From contig NW_026515544.1 in assembly GCF_014898815.1 (NCBI RefSeq), positions 1,674,001 through 1,738,000 on the forward strand: a stretch of 64,000 nucleotides of DNA, given 5' to 3'. The notes below the pieces were generated by a model. The model had not been told where the DNA came from. It made no database searches and saw only the letters and a program-made list of their open reading frames with translations. This DNA is from Panonychus citri. Lineage: Eukaryota; Arthropoda; Arachnida; Trombidiformes; Tetranychidae. This document shows positions 1-10,799 of the stretch, in pieces. A program made the position numbers and the translations under genes. Position 1 is the first letter of the stretch. Every line of letters starts with the position of its first letter.

Positions 1-813
1 CAAAATTGTGGACTTTGATGAAAGTAAGTGCAAATAATAAACAATCCGATCCACTAATCTAATCCCATTGAAACACTTTATATTTGTCCATTAATTATCC
101 TGATTAATTTGTTTTTCCTTCTTCTCTCTCATTTTGGATTATTTAGCTGATTGTCTTTATGATGGACCAAGTTTGATGAAATTGAATCAACTTTCAATCT
201 TTAGCTACGATTATACTAATCTTTCCTACGAGCTTTTGGAATATTTTCCTAATCTTAAGAATCTTTTATTGAAGATTATCCTTCGTCGTGGTGAAACAAA
301 TTATTTCGGCTCGATAGTAAATCGAAACATTGAAAATTTAGTTATTTACTTGGTTGAAGATGTGAGTAGATCTTTGCAATTATCTTTACTTAAATTGTTC
401 TAATCTGGTTAATCTAATTGTTCTTTCATTTATTCTTAGGCACCTCCAACTAATACAAATTCATTGCATGCTCTCAATAGCATATTAAAAAGTTTCCCAA
501 CTGTAAACATCTACTAATTGGATGTCCATTGCGACTCACTGACAAGAATTTAATTGAAATAATTAAGATGCAACCCAATTTGATTCTTCTGTCCATTAAA
601 GGCGCTGATTGGGTTAGTGAAAGGACCATCGACGCTATCGATAGACATTGTCAGCTCAACAATCGAAAGATCACTTTTAATGCCGATGGTAAAACCAGAA
701 TTTCATTAAACGAAGATTTCGTCAATTTAAAACAGATCGAAAATCGTTTCGTGAAAAAACATTTCCTTCCAATTCAAGTTGATCGGAAATATCGATATAA
801 ATTCGTCTATTAA
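1..813 (+). pseudogene. 3' end of an F-box/LRR family gene, apparent 1-bp frameshift in last exon
   Basis: Only the last exons are in the window. Visible exons are 1-23, 147-361 and 440 onward, with GTAAGTG and GTGAGT donors and TTTAG and CTTAG acceptors. The middle exon encodes leucine-rich sequence (YFPNLKNLLLKI) like the LRR exons of the other family members. The last exon opens in phase (APPTNTNSLHALNSILKSFP), but then reads to a stop near 516; the usual continuation (FPNCKHLLIGCP... to the stop at 813) is one frame away. A single missing A at about 498 (CCCAACTG where the family has CCAAACTG) explains this. It is either a pseudogene, a protein truncated by about 99 residues, or a sequencing error. 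Confidence 0.6.
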
Positions 814-1255
814 TTGGTCTCTATGATGATCTTGGAATTTTCAGAAAAATTTATTCTCTTTTATTTTTTTAATTCTGAACCATTTTATTGAATGAACTGA
901 CAAATTCACGCTCCAAATTGAACAAATATAAACTGAACTCGAAAAAATATTAAAATTTTTCCCTGAAATATCATGTAAATGTTTTCCCATCTTGTTCACC
1001 CAATCAAGAGGCTCTTAACTATTGAATTTCATTAGTGAAATTATTCAATCCCATGAGGTTTATACCATTGATTCTGAATATCAAATTACTTTCTCATAAT
1101 CGTATGGACAGAATAATCAGAAAAATAAACCGTTCGCTAATCTTAATCATTTTCCAGCCAATTATCATGAATTATCATCGTCATCATTGAAAAAAACATC
1201 AACAATTTTCAACTCAAATCCATTCTCCGTTGACAATTTACTAATTTTAATCATC
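814..1255. other. intergenic, no gene seen
   Basis: AT-rich spacer between the F-box 3' end and the protease start. I see no coding stretch with family resemblance and no repeat. It presumably holds the promoter of the protease, whose start codon is at 1256. Confidence 0.5.
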
Positions 1256-2151
1256 ATGAAGCTGATAATCATCGTTTCCATTGGATTGTTATCTGTTGTT
1301 CAATCAGTACCAACTAATTATCGAAATTTAACCGAAATCGATACAACAATGATGCCCTTTATATTACACGGGGATATTGTCGATCGGACTTCAATCGATT
1401 TTCCTTATTATGTTTCCGTTCATTTCGTGGAGGAATGTGAAGTACCTGAATTTTATTGTGGTGGAGCAATTTTAGGTCCAAGTGTAATCATTTCGGCAGC
1501 TCATTGTTTCGTCAAGTAAGTTAACCAACAATTAGTATCCTTTATTTTATTGTTATATTCAATATATTCATCCCTTGACTCTAATTTATTAGCAAGGATA
1601 CTGACAAGATATTGATCCGTCCAAATTATGATAATACGATTGACTTTTTATTGGCCTTGGATTTACCAATGTCATTGATTTATTATCAAGTTGAAAGCAT
1701 TTTATGTAGACACCAACCTGGCCTAGTGGATGATATATGTTTGGTTTTCCTTCAAAAACCGATACCGTATTCTCATCATGTTCAACCGATCAAATTACCT
1801 GAACAAAGATATCCTGCTGGTACTGAATTAACTGTCATTGGCTGTGGTAGAACTGAACTTAGCTCTCGATCGGCTCACCTTCGAAAAGCAAATATAATCA
1901 TCAGATCAAATGTGATCTGCGAACGAGAATATGTTCGTTTTAGTCGGGAAACACAATTCTGTGCAATTGGCTATGGAAATGCAGATGCATCTAAGGGCGA
2001 TTCGGGTGGACCTGCGGTTTTCGTTAACCCTGACAAGTCTCACGTTCTTGTGGGTATCGTTTCATATAAGAAAGCCGATTGGCAGCCTGGTGTTTGTGTC
2101 AATGTTTGGCATTATATTGATTGGATAAAGGAGAACAGTAGGATTTTTTAA
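1256..2151 (+). CDS. secreted trypsin-like serine protease (S1 family), two exons
   Basis: Exons 1256-1515 and 1593-2151 join in phase to give 272 aa. The start at 1256 is chosen because it opens a clean signal peptide (MKLIIIVSIGLLSVVQS); an upstream in-frame ATG at 1187 would bury it. The catalytic triad is visible: His in SAAHCF, Asp in VDDICLVFL, Ser in GDSGGPAVF. Asp lies six residues before the catalytic Ser (DASKGDS), the S1-pocket Asp189 of trypsins, so cleavage after Lys/Arg is likely. Oddities: the mature start reads GD-IVDR in place of the usual R-IVGG, so the activation residue is not basic; Cys191, Cys201 and Cys220 are replaced, while a Cys sits at the chymotrypsin-141 position (VIGCGRTE) and another at 228 (GVCVNV). 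The His-loop and 168-182 disulfide cysteines are kept. An AATAAA lies at 2215. Probably digestive or salivary; exact role unknown. Confidence 0.9.
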
Positions 2152-2556
2152 TAGATTCAAGCAAAATGTGAAAATCTCCAAACAGATTAAGGTGAAAACT
2201 TTTAAGCCAAAAACAATAAACGGATTAATTTCAATTGGAATCTCTTAGTTTTGATTTTTTCTTTCCCATTCATATACTTTCAATGGTCAAAACTTAAAGA
2301 GATAATTTAATTCGCAAAAATTAAGCTGATGGATTTTCAATCTCAAGGATAGTCTTTGCTAAACTTAAATACACTTTGGAAAATATTGATCTGATCAATT
2401 CCTTGAATTTACTTTTAATTTTGCTTATCAACAATTAAAGCATACAAATTGTCGTCTCAATTGAATCTAATTTTCATCGCAATGATATTAATTAGTTTTC
2501 AAATGTTACAAGTTTTGACATTTGGAAAAATAATTATTTAAATAATAGGCTCATAA
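2152..2556. other. intergenic between convergent genes
   Basis: Short AT-rich spacer holding the 3' ends of the protease (+) and of the secreted repeat protein (-). Apart from the poly(A) signal at 2215 I see nothing. Confidence 0.5.
2215..2220 (+). terminator. polyadenylation signal of the protease gene
   Basis: AATAAA hexamer 64 bp after the protease stop codon, in the correct orientation. Motif only; the cleavage site is not determined. Confidence 0.5.
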
Positions 2557-3202
2557 TTAAGCTGATCCACCGCCGTTTTTAGGGATTGTTGAAGGTGCTG
2601 TATTGTATTCACTGTAATCAAAGCCACCATTGGGATTCGAGGGGATTGTCGCTGGTTCAGTGTTGTAGGCACTGTAATCGTATGAGCCCGATGAGCCTGA
2701 TGAAGAGGTTTTATTATTTCCACTCGGTGATGCTGGTGCTCCTTGTTTAGTGTATTGACTGTAATCGTATGAACCTGAGCCACCAGTTGATCCATTCTTT
2801 GACTGACCAGAGCCACCGGAGACATAGGACTTCAATTGTTTCAATGAGAAAGAATCAGCTTTATTAGCTGCTCTTGTTGGTTCACTTGAATTACTGGTCG
2901 TTGATTTAATTTCCGTAGTGGTTGTTGAATTGCCGGTGGTTGATTCGACATCGGGACAGGGACAATCATCGGTCTTACAGGGCGAAGATACAAACAAACA
3001 TTCAAAGAAACATTTAATCTCACAGCTTGTGGACGAGGCATCTAGTTGATTAAAAAGAAACAATTAAGATTCAGAAAAGTAATTACGATTGAGAAAAGTC
3101 TGAGTCGTAACCTCAGATTAACAGAATGAACTTACATGATAAGTTGGCATTGGAACTAATCACAATTAACATTAAACAGCACACGAGAGTTAATTTGTTC
3201 AT
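2557..3202 (-). CDS. small secreted Ser/Gly/Tyr-rich repeat protein, two exons
   Basis: Exon 1 (3136-3202) encodes a signal peptide (MNKLTLVCCLMLIVISSNA); exon 2 (2557-3041) joins in phase through a GTAAGT donor and a CTAG acceptor, giving 183 aa. After the signal comes a short Cys-rich stretch (CEIKCFFECLF..C..DDCPCP), a Ser/Thr/Asn-rich linker with several N-x-S/T sites, then three diverging repeats built on SYDYSQY / SYDYSAY / FDYSEY separated by Gly/Ser/Pro-rich spacers. No family is recognised. The composition suits an extracellular, possibly O-glycosylated, matrix, salivary or fibre-associated protein, but that is inference. The 168-aa unspliced reading frame (MFLFNQLD...) starts in the intron and is not the real start. 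Confidence 0.7.
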
Positions 3203-5703
3203 TTTGGGGACTTGATTGTTGGAATATTTGTCGAACTAAATTTGATGAGTGAATAATTGTTGAGAAATAGAATTGACTTTGTCTAATGATCTAGAACAAT
3301 TAACACGAAAATGGATTCTTATTAAGTTATAACGATTCTCCCTTTATGATTAATGAGCACGATAATCGTCATTTAAGATCATTTTCTTGATTATCAGATT
3401 GATAATCGACACATCATGTCGGAAATAATAGTTAAATAAATAGATAATCAGTAACCATGATAATAAAAGAGCAATAGAAATTAACTAATTGCTCTTTACA
3501 TCTCTATTTTTACATGGACTAAATGAAATCATGATGATTGTATTGAAAATTCTTAGTAACAATCTGTATTTTCCACTGAATGTTGATCCTGTTATGATCA
3601 CTTAATTATCATTTATTTTATTACCAAATCATAATTATCTTAATAATACAAAATCATGATAACGGAAGGGAAAAATCAACGAAAACAAACAATTAATTAC
3701 ACGTAAACATCGTAATGAGTCAATGGCAGCGAACGAGGAAAAAAACTATTAATAATTGTATCCAAAGAAATTAACCTTTTACATGTAATTATACATCCAT
3801 ATTTAGCTGAGAAACCACAATTAAAACCTCAATTATATTGAATTTATCATCGAGTGACTTATTGTTTAATATTTGAATGCCCTTCAGCCAAAATTTTACA
3901 GTAGGAACGAACTTTAATTATTAATAGATAATCGACCCTAAAATCAAACTTACCTTCAAATAGGATTGACAATTGAGTTAGTTAAGAAAACTCCGAGCAG
4001 GCTAATCATTCAAATTGATTTTATAGCAATCACACAATTCGCACAATTATTACAATTCATGTTTTTTGATGCAAACATTTATGAAGAACATGAAGCGCTA
4101 GGAAGATATCAAAACTACCATTGGACAGCTTTTTGAATCCTGCACCAACATGAAATAGAACCAATGTTTTAGGGGTCAATTGTCAAAAGTTATAATTTTT
4201 TCAAATTTTCTCTTTCTTTTCTCTTTCTATTGACTTTTGCTTCTTTTCGTACCATTCAACTATTAGTATTGTTTAACAGTTACATTTTTGTTAAAAAGGA
4301 GAGAGAGGGAGAGAAATAGTCGCGCAAAGAAATTTAAAAAAAATCGACGTCAACAGAAGCGACGTTGAAAACTAAAATTATTTTCAAGCTGGATATGACC
4401 TTGAAATAGGGAAATTGAGTATCAGTCAAACGTTAAATTGCATTCGATTGTCATTGATTTTCGGCAGTTTTATTATCAAAAAAATTTACTAGAGACATAA
4501 TTAAGCTTGATTATGAACTCGGCTCTCGACTCATATTTGCAACATCAACAGGAAAAGATTTATTGGACAAATTTGGAGATTCCAAAGATCGCGATATGGA
4601 GATCTGACGTTGAATTTTCCAGTTCATCGTTAAACGTTTTCAATGTATGCTTGTTTAGATTTCTGCTTGACTAAGCTGCATGATGCACAAATGTCCTGTA
4701 AGCCATCCAGATATCCAGATCATCGAATTTTTCTTTATTGTTGTCTAGAAGATTGAAAACATGTTTTATCAAAGCGAAATTCGCGTTGAGATCGGTCGAA
4801 GGGTTTGTAATTGAGTTATCAAAGAGAAACGATAATAGTATTTTTCTCGCTCGTCCATTATCATTTCCAACATGTCTTTAGAAAATTGAAGAAAGAAAAA
4901 TAAGTGACATTTATGTACGGCTTCTTGATTTTTGATTCAATGAGTCAATGACTTTCTGTTAATCTTCGAGATTTCTTATGCAAGATGAACCTTAAAAAAA
5001 TACAGGCTGCCTCTTCTTCAGTTTGACCGATACTTAATTGCAATATTTCAAGGTCATATCAGGCTTGAAAAAATTTCTAATTTCCAAAAGTCTTTCGAAT
5101 GACCTTCAAGTGCATTCTTTTCTGAATAACCTTTATGACCTTGAAATATGACTTTGAAATATGGCAATTGACGAGTCTGAGGTTCTTTTTGCATTGAAAA
5201 ATTCAATAAAGGAAAAATTTGCCTAAAATCATTCTAAATTGTACTCCGAGCTTAATTGATGATTAAACTCTCATTCCCTTGGTCTGGATGTTTTCCAAAA
5301 ATCTTAATCGGAAATAATTACGATCGCTTATATGTTCAGGTAATTTAATTATTCTTATTCATGTGATTAATCACTAGTTCTCTCATTTATTTCATTACAG
5401 ATATTCACTAATGAACTAGACTAGCAAATGGTTATGAAGAATCAAGAATAAATAATGAATGGTTCAAAACAAGTTAATTAATCATATCCTTAGAATGATA
5501 AATCTTTTTTCAGACTTGATTGAATTAAATTATTCGATAAGAAATTTTATTGATGAACTGTATGTTTTCTTAGCTGATATAATATGAGAACACTTTAATC
5601 AGCCAAACATAATATATCAATAACTATAAAACAAATTTATTGGTTGAATCAGAATGTTGAATTCTCTATGAATGATATTGAATTTTCTGAGAATTTTCGA
5701 CTC
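3203..5703. other. 2.5-kb intergenic region, no gene seen
   Basis: AT-rich with no convincing exon on either strand. It contains a short GA run near 4300 and three exact copies of the nuclear-receptor extended half-site TCAAGGTCA (4396-4404 minus, 5048-5056 plus, 5136-5144 minus), which are listed separately. It may hold regulatory DNA for the genes on both sides. Confidence 0.4.
4396..5144. promoter_or_regulatory. three TCAAGGTCA orphan nuclear-receptor half-sites
   Basis: TCAAGGTCA occurs exactly at 4396-4404 (-), 5048-5056 (+) and 5136-5144 (-), each followed by TA on its own strand. This is the extended half-site bound by FTZ-F1/SF-1 and ERR-type receptors. The match is by motif only; binding is not shown and such 9-mers also occur by chance. 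Confidence 0.3.
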
Positions 5704-6703
5704 TCATTTGTAAACAGGTAGTTTGGAAGCTCGAGCTTTTCTTGATTCAATTAGGTTTTTAGGTGCAGTTTTCAGATCATAAGCTTGACCAATCAGAGCC
5801 ATTAGATCAATAAAGGCAGCATTTGTGTTCCATTGACCAAACCAACCAAATTCTGATGCCTTATAATCTTGAGGAAAAGTGTGATGATAATTGTGATAAA
5901 ATTCACCAACGGGAATCAACCACGCAATCCATTTAGCCTCCGATGGATATATAGTTTTATCATAAGGTTTATCTCCCCAAAGATGAGCTGCTGAGTTGAC
6001 TAACCAAGTTCCATGCAATGAGATTACATATCGAACTCCAGTCATTAATAAACAGTGAAAAAGTGAAATTTGATAGCAATAGAACGGAATTAGAGTTGGA
6101 ACGAGAATCAATGTAATGATCAAAAGTAGTGTATAATATTTTGTACTCCAAATTACTACTGGGTCACTCAGAACATCGTCCATATCAATTGAAGCACTTT
6201 TCCTGACATTATCCGGGTGTCGCTTGACCAATAACCATCCTTGATGAGCGAAAAAGAAACCGCGTTTCGCGTTATGAGGATCGGCATCTGTCTCTGAGAA
6301 CTTATGATGAGTCCGATGGTCACGAACCCAAGTTCCTAGACTTTTTTGACCTGCCGAGGTGAAGGCTAAAGCGAGAAACACTCTCAATGGAGTTTTAGCT
6401 TTGAAAGATCGATGAGACCAAAGCCGATGAGCACCCACTCCGATACCAACAGCGTTGACAAAAACGCAGTAAAAAGCTTCTAATAAATGAAAAATAATAA
6501 GATAACTTATTCCTTTCAATGTTCAACTTACCGAATGCCAAAAGTTTAAGAAAATTGTTAATCTCCTCTGGATAATTGATCAGATAAAATACTTCCAATA
6601 AAACTGATGAATGGACAAAAAGGTGAAGAAAAATTTGACCAAAAAGTAATTCATAAACTAAATTACTTTTAGTTATCGTTTTGATTGTCCACTTCAACCA
6701 CAT
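5704..6703 (-). CDS. acyl-CoA delta-9-type fatty acid desaturase, two visible coding exons
   Basis: Exons 6532-6703 and 5704-6479 join in phase (donor GTAAGT, acceptor TATTAG) to give about 315 aa. The three histidine boxes that bind the di-iron centre are present: HRLWSH (about residues 75-80), HRTHH (112-116) and HNYHH (253-257), with the membrane segments expected between them, including LLLIITLILVPTLIPFYCY. The enzyme would sit in the ER membrane and place a cis double bond in acyl-CoA using cytochrome b5 electrons; no fused b5 domain is present. The N-terminus is shorter than in most relatives, so the start at 6703 (MWLKW) is tentative; reading is open further upstream and another 5' exon may exist. 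The family is recognised; substrate and regiochemistry cannot be read off. Confidence 0.88.
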
Positions 6704-7489
6704 CGTATTAATAAAACAACAAATATAAATCTTTTCGTAACTTAAATCAATTGATGCTTGACACTGACTTACAATGAGAAAGAAAAGTTTTCTTGACAAC
6801 AATTTTTTCTGCCAATTAATTCAAAGGGAAATTAAATTGATACGCTAATTTCTGGACAATCACCAATAAAAAGGAAATTAATTAGAATTCAATCGTTAAT
6901 GAAGATTAATTAACGACAAATGAATAGAACGTAGGTTATAATGAATATGAGATTCAGAATCATCCTAAATGATTAAGTTGATGAAAGTTCAGCGACTCTA
7001 AATGATCAATTTCACCTGAATGAAGATTTTTCCAAGAGACAATTAACTTTAATCATCTATGAACTCGATGATGACAAGACCATTTGACAATTACAAGTAA
7101 ATTGTGACATTTGTTTCTCAATTGTTGACATGATTATGATGGATATTTATCACTAGTTAGTTAACAACGCGAACAATAAGAAAACTAATTAGATAAACTT
7201 TCGTTTAAATGAACAATTTATTTATTTATATTTTGCGATTAAACTGGTGGATTAATTGTTCTTGATATCATGATGATCAAGGTTCTTACAAACAGTAGGA
7301 ACTTAGCACCTAAAATCAGATGATTTTGAGAGATGAACTTTAATCGCGCCTTTTAAATTCATGATTCTCGATTGAAATGTTAGTTGAATGAATACGAAAA
7401 TCAAATATTCTCAATATTACAAAGAATCACAATCAATGTTATTGATTTTACTTCGAAATTCATGTTGTTTGTGTTCACATTATCGCCAA
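6704..7489. other. intergenic, no gene seen
   Basis: AT-rich DNA upstream of the desaturase and downstream of the broken F-box gene. No exon, repeat or RNA gene recognised. Confidence 0.4.
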
Positions 7490-8270
7490 GATGAACCTGT
7501 TTGTGGAACCTCTAAGTTTTTTCAGCTTATTTAGATGACCATGAGCTCTGAAATATTTATCAACGATAATTTTGACATTAGTTGATAAATTTTCAACATT
7601 ATCCAAATAAGGGATAATCTTTTCATCCAAATCGAGGAAAGTTTTACATCGATGGACGGTAATCCACTGGTGAAATCACAGAGACGAAACTTAAGTTCAG
7701 TGATTGGATTTCCGGTAGCAAGTAGATTAGCTAATGCTGCACATGGACATGGAAGTCTTGTCGTAATATTTTTAGTTTTAAACACTATTAATGAAGAAAC
7801 AACAGAGAGATTGATTATCAAATTATCAACAATCAGATTTTCGGCATTACCTTGACATTAGGGAGAAACAAAGAGAGTTTAATACTCTCAAGAAAACGAA
7901 GTTGATCTGTATGGATATATTTTCCGGTCAATTCCTTCTGAGTAATTTTCTTTACCAAGACCATGTATGGAGCATCTGAACATTGAAGAATAGATGAAAT
8001 TAGTTATTGATAGATCGGATTTCAATTTACTCACATTCTAAGTGTGTGATTTTCTGTAGTCGAGTTTGAACCAAAGTTCTCCATCGTGAACAAACTATAA
8101 AAGGATGAAGAAAAGTAAACAAAATATTAGATGATTGATTAGTAATCAAATTGGAAGAAAAATTAACGTTTCATTTTCTTACCTCTTCTTAAGTTATCCA
8201 AAGTCGGAAGATCGGAAATATGATCAAAAATCAATTCAAAACAAAGATCAGGTAAATCGTTGATATTCAT
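7490..8270 (-). pseudogene. 3'-truncated F-box/LRR gene (short subfamily)
   Basis: Exons 1-3 are recognisable and in phase: 8183-8270 (F-box start MNINDLPDLCFELIFDH), 8035-8094, 7851-7975. Exon 4 sequence (RLPCPCAALANLLATGNPI) runs from about 7780 but lacks a well-placed in-phase acceptor, and shifts frame near 7640 (..DVKLSS continues as LDEKIIPYL in the next frame). The match stops near 7490; exons 5 and 6 are missing. A GC-box-like sequence (CCCGCGTATTTCAAAT) lies upstream at about 8407, as in the other members. Most likely a dead copy. Confidence 0.75.
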
Positions 8271-8843
8271 CTTAATTTTGATTTGAAAACCTTTTCGATC
8301 AAAATAAACTGACAATTTGAATTTGTTTTCGTTTTAAAATTTAAATAATCACTTGGATCAGATGATTTGATTATTAACCGAAAATCAATTTGAGTTCAAT
8401 TGTTTACCCGCGTATTTCAAATACTCGATTCATTTGATACTCAAATGATTTTATTGATTTAGTGAATTAAATTGCAATTTACCGTCGTTATATTTTTCTT
8501 GCTCTTAGCCTTATACATTTCACTGAGGTGGAAATTTAGTTTTAGGTTTTAAATATTTTTCCATAATTCTGTTGTTTGGTTACAATACAATTCAATTGCG
8601 AATTGGAGTTTGCTTGTTCTTGGTACTGAAAATTTATCGAAAAATCTGTGGCCTGTATGGATTGAATTTTGGAAATTTTGACGCAACTATTTTCTAATTT
8701 TATCGTCTCCAGGTCGATTTTATGTTACGTATTAATCTTGAGCTAATTGTCCACCTGAGCTTTTTGCATTCGAATGCAGATTTTCAATGTTAATCAAAAG
8801 CGAATTTAATGAGATTTAATTAAAATTCGAAGAAAAAAGGCCG

Positions 8844-10094
8844 TTACAAACTTCCATTCTTTTCGAAAAATAATGCTATTATTCCAAGTAAATAGCCTGA
8901 GATCAAAATGACGAAAGAAATGAATGAATAATTGATCGTGATTGGAGCGACTGATTCTCGTTTATCGACTTGAATATTTAGACATGATTGAGGAGCATTC
9001 GGAATATTATTAATTTTTAGTAAAATTTTGATCAGATTTGAATTTTGAACAATTTTCTTCTCGAATCCATCATAGCCTCTTTTAGATAATATTTCATTAG
9101 ACTTTGGTGAGTTGTGTTTATTAATTAAATATAATGCCAATGAATTAAAGATGAAATTGTCCGACAAATCTAACGGACTTTGTAGCTCATCTTTGGTGTT
9201 TATTGAACATCCAGGATGTTTCAGGAAAGAAAATGTAAGTTCATCGGTAATGGCTACATGATTGGATTGTCTACAAATATCATAAAATTCCGTCCATTTT
9301 ACTGTTTCAGAGACATAAATCTCAGATGAGATCTTTTTAACGATTGGTGAAATCCCGTTTTGTATTTCGAATCGGCAACTACTCGCAAAGGGTGTAACTG
9401 GCTTATAATTGTTCTTGAGAATATCTTCCAAAGTTTCTAGCTTGAGATAATTAACACTCGATACAAGGCCAGTTCTCAATGATGTTGTTAAAAGGATTCC
9501 AATGGTCAAGAGTAAAAATGACAACACACAAATGATTGAACTTTTAGCTATTTTCGATAGAGTTTTGAAATTTTGAGAGACAATGAACTCGAACTGACTC
9601 CATAAAATACTAGATAATTTGAGATTTGGTGATTGTTGTTTAGCTTTCAAACATACGATAATTGTAATTCCCCCAAAGAATCCTGATAATATTATCCAGA
9701 ACACTAAATCAAACGAATAAACAAAATCGAAAAAAGTTGAATAATCGACATTGACTTTCAATTGTTTCTTATAAGCAAGGTAACAATGATATTCGTATGC
9801 TGGTGAAATTGTGGTCAAATTAATTCCAAGACTATTAAGTTTAACCAAAGATGGAGGCCTAAGAAAATCACCTCTACCCTGTTGTAGACCAGCCAGTTCA
9901 CCAGAACATAATCCGTCAGATGAACATGAAGCACCAAAAGAATCAGCAGAAACAAATGAAACATTGATATTCTCCAGAATTGATAAAAATTCCGCTTTTA
10001 TGAACGGAACGATGAAACCTGATAATTTTGTTGGACTTTCAACAGAAGCATATCCTTCACGATTTGCAAGCAAAACGCGAATTGGATTCGTCAT
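8844..10094 (-). CDS. divergent ionotropic receptor (iGluR/IR-like), single exon
   Basis: 416-aa frame with the ionotropic receptor order: an S1-like half (residues about 1-115), M1 (about 123-149, FVYSFDLVFWIILSGFFGG), a re-entrant pore-like segment (about 155-176, LKLSSILWSQFEFIVSQNF), M3 (about 181-213, ending LLTTSLRTGLVSS, at the place of the SYTANLAAF motif), an S2-like half, and M4 (about 385-410, FISFVILISGYLLGIIALFF). There is no amino-terminal domain and no signal peptide, so a 5' exon may be missing or the protein is a short divergent IR. Glutamate-binding residues are not evident. Likely a chemosensory cation-channel subunit; the ligand is unknown. Part of it is copied as a relic at 13209 and as about 65-bp scraps behind several F-box genes. 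Confidence 0.75.
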   Translation of the reverse strand: MTNPIRVLLANREGYASVESPTKLSGFIVPFIKAEFLSILENINVSFVSADSFGASCSSDGLCSGELAGLQQGRGDFLRPPSLVKLNSLGINLTTISPAYEYHCYLAYKKQLKVNVDYSTFFDFVYSFDLVFWIILSGFFGGITIIVCLKAKQQSPNLKLSSILWSQFEFIVSQNFKTLSKIAKSSIICVLSFLLLTIGILLTTSLRTGLVSSVNYLKLETLEDILKNNYKPVTPFASSCRFEIQNGISPIVKKISSEIYVSETVKWTEFYDICRQSNHVAITDELTFSFLKHPGCSINTKDELQSPLDLSDNFIFNSLALYLINKHNSPKSNEILSKRGYDGFEKKIVQNSNLIKILLKINNIPNAPQSCLNIQVDKRESVAPITINYSFISFVILISGYLLGIIALFFEKNGSL

Positions 10095-10799
10095 GAATCA
10101 ATTGGCCTATTCCACAAGTTTTAATAACATCAACGATCAATTAATATCATATAAATGTCTCTAAGATTCAACATCCATTAATCCTATTAAATTATTCACA
10201 AGACTCAATTAAATTAAAATTCTAAATAATTAATTATTATTAATAGTTATTTCTAAACCTTTCTGATGAGTTTCGATACAAAGTTTAGTGATCAATATTT
10301 TTTACGATTAACATGAAATTCAATATTAATGTCAAAAGAATGATAGGTTTTCCCCCTGTCACTTGATTAATTAGTTTGATTATCAAATAAAATCGATAGA
10401 GCAGATAAAAGAAAACACTTAAGATGATAATTTATTTATTATGATTGTTATCCAATCTCAAGAGCAATTGATCAAAATTAGAAAAGATTAAATTAAAGAA
10501 ATGAAATCGCTTGATAATAGAAAAGTATTGAAGAACCAGGATCAGGATAATATCAATAGAGTTAATTGTTGATAATATTGAAAAAGTTTTGACAATCGTG
10601 ATTGAGATAATATCTAATTTCTCATAACGAACAATGAATCAAATTGATTGCATTTGAATTAATAATACAAGTAAAGGGTGTTGCAGCTAAAAATGGTAAA
10701 TTATCTTACCTTAAATTGTTATAAGGAGATGACGATTTAATTTAATTGTTTACATTTTTCTAGTTCTTATCACAATTTAAGTTATAAGTGCGATTGCAC
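10095..10799. other. intergenic, no gene seen
   Basis: AT-rich spacer between the receptor and the second desaturase. No coding or structured element recognised. Confidence 0.4.

Noticed and set aside
2538..2825. 95-aa alternate frame in the secreted repeat gene
   Set aside because: Overlaps the spliced gene in another frame; the signal peptide and repeats belong to the other frame.
9811..10164. 117-aa plus-strand frame over the receptor
   Set aside because: Shadow of the minus-strand receptor gene; no feature of its own.
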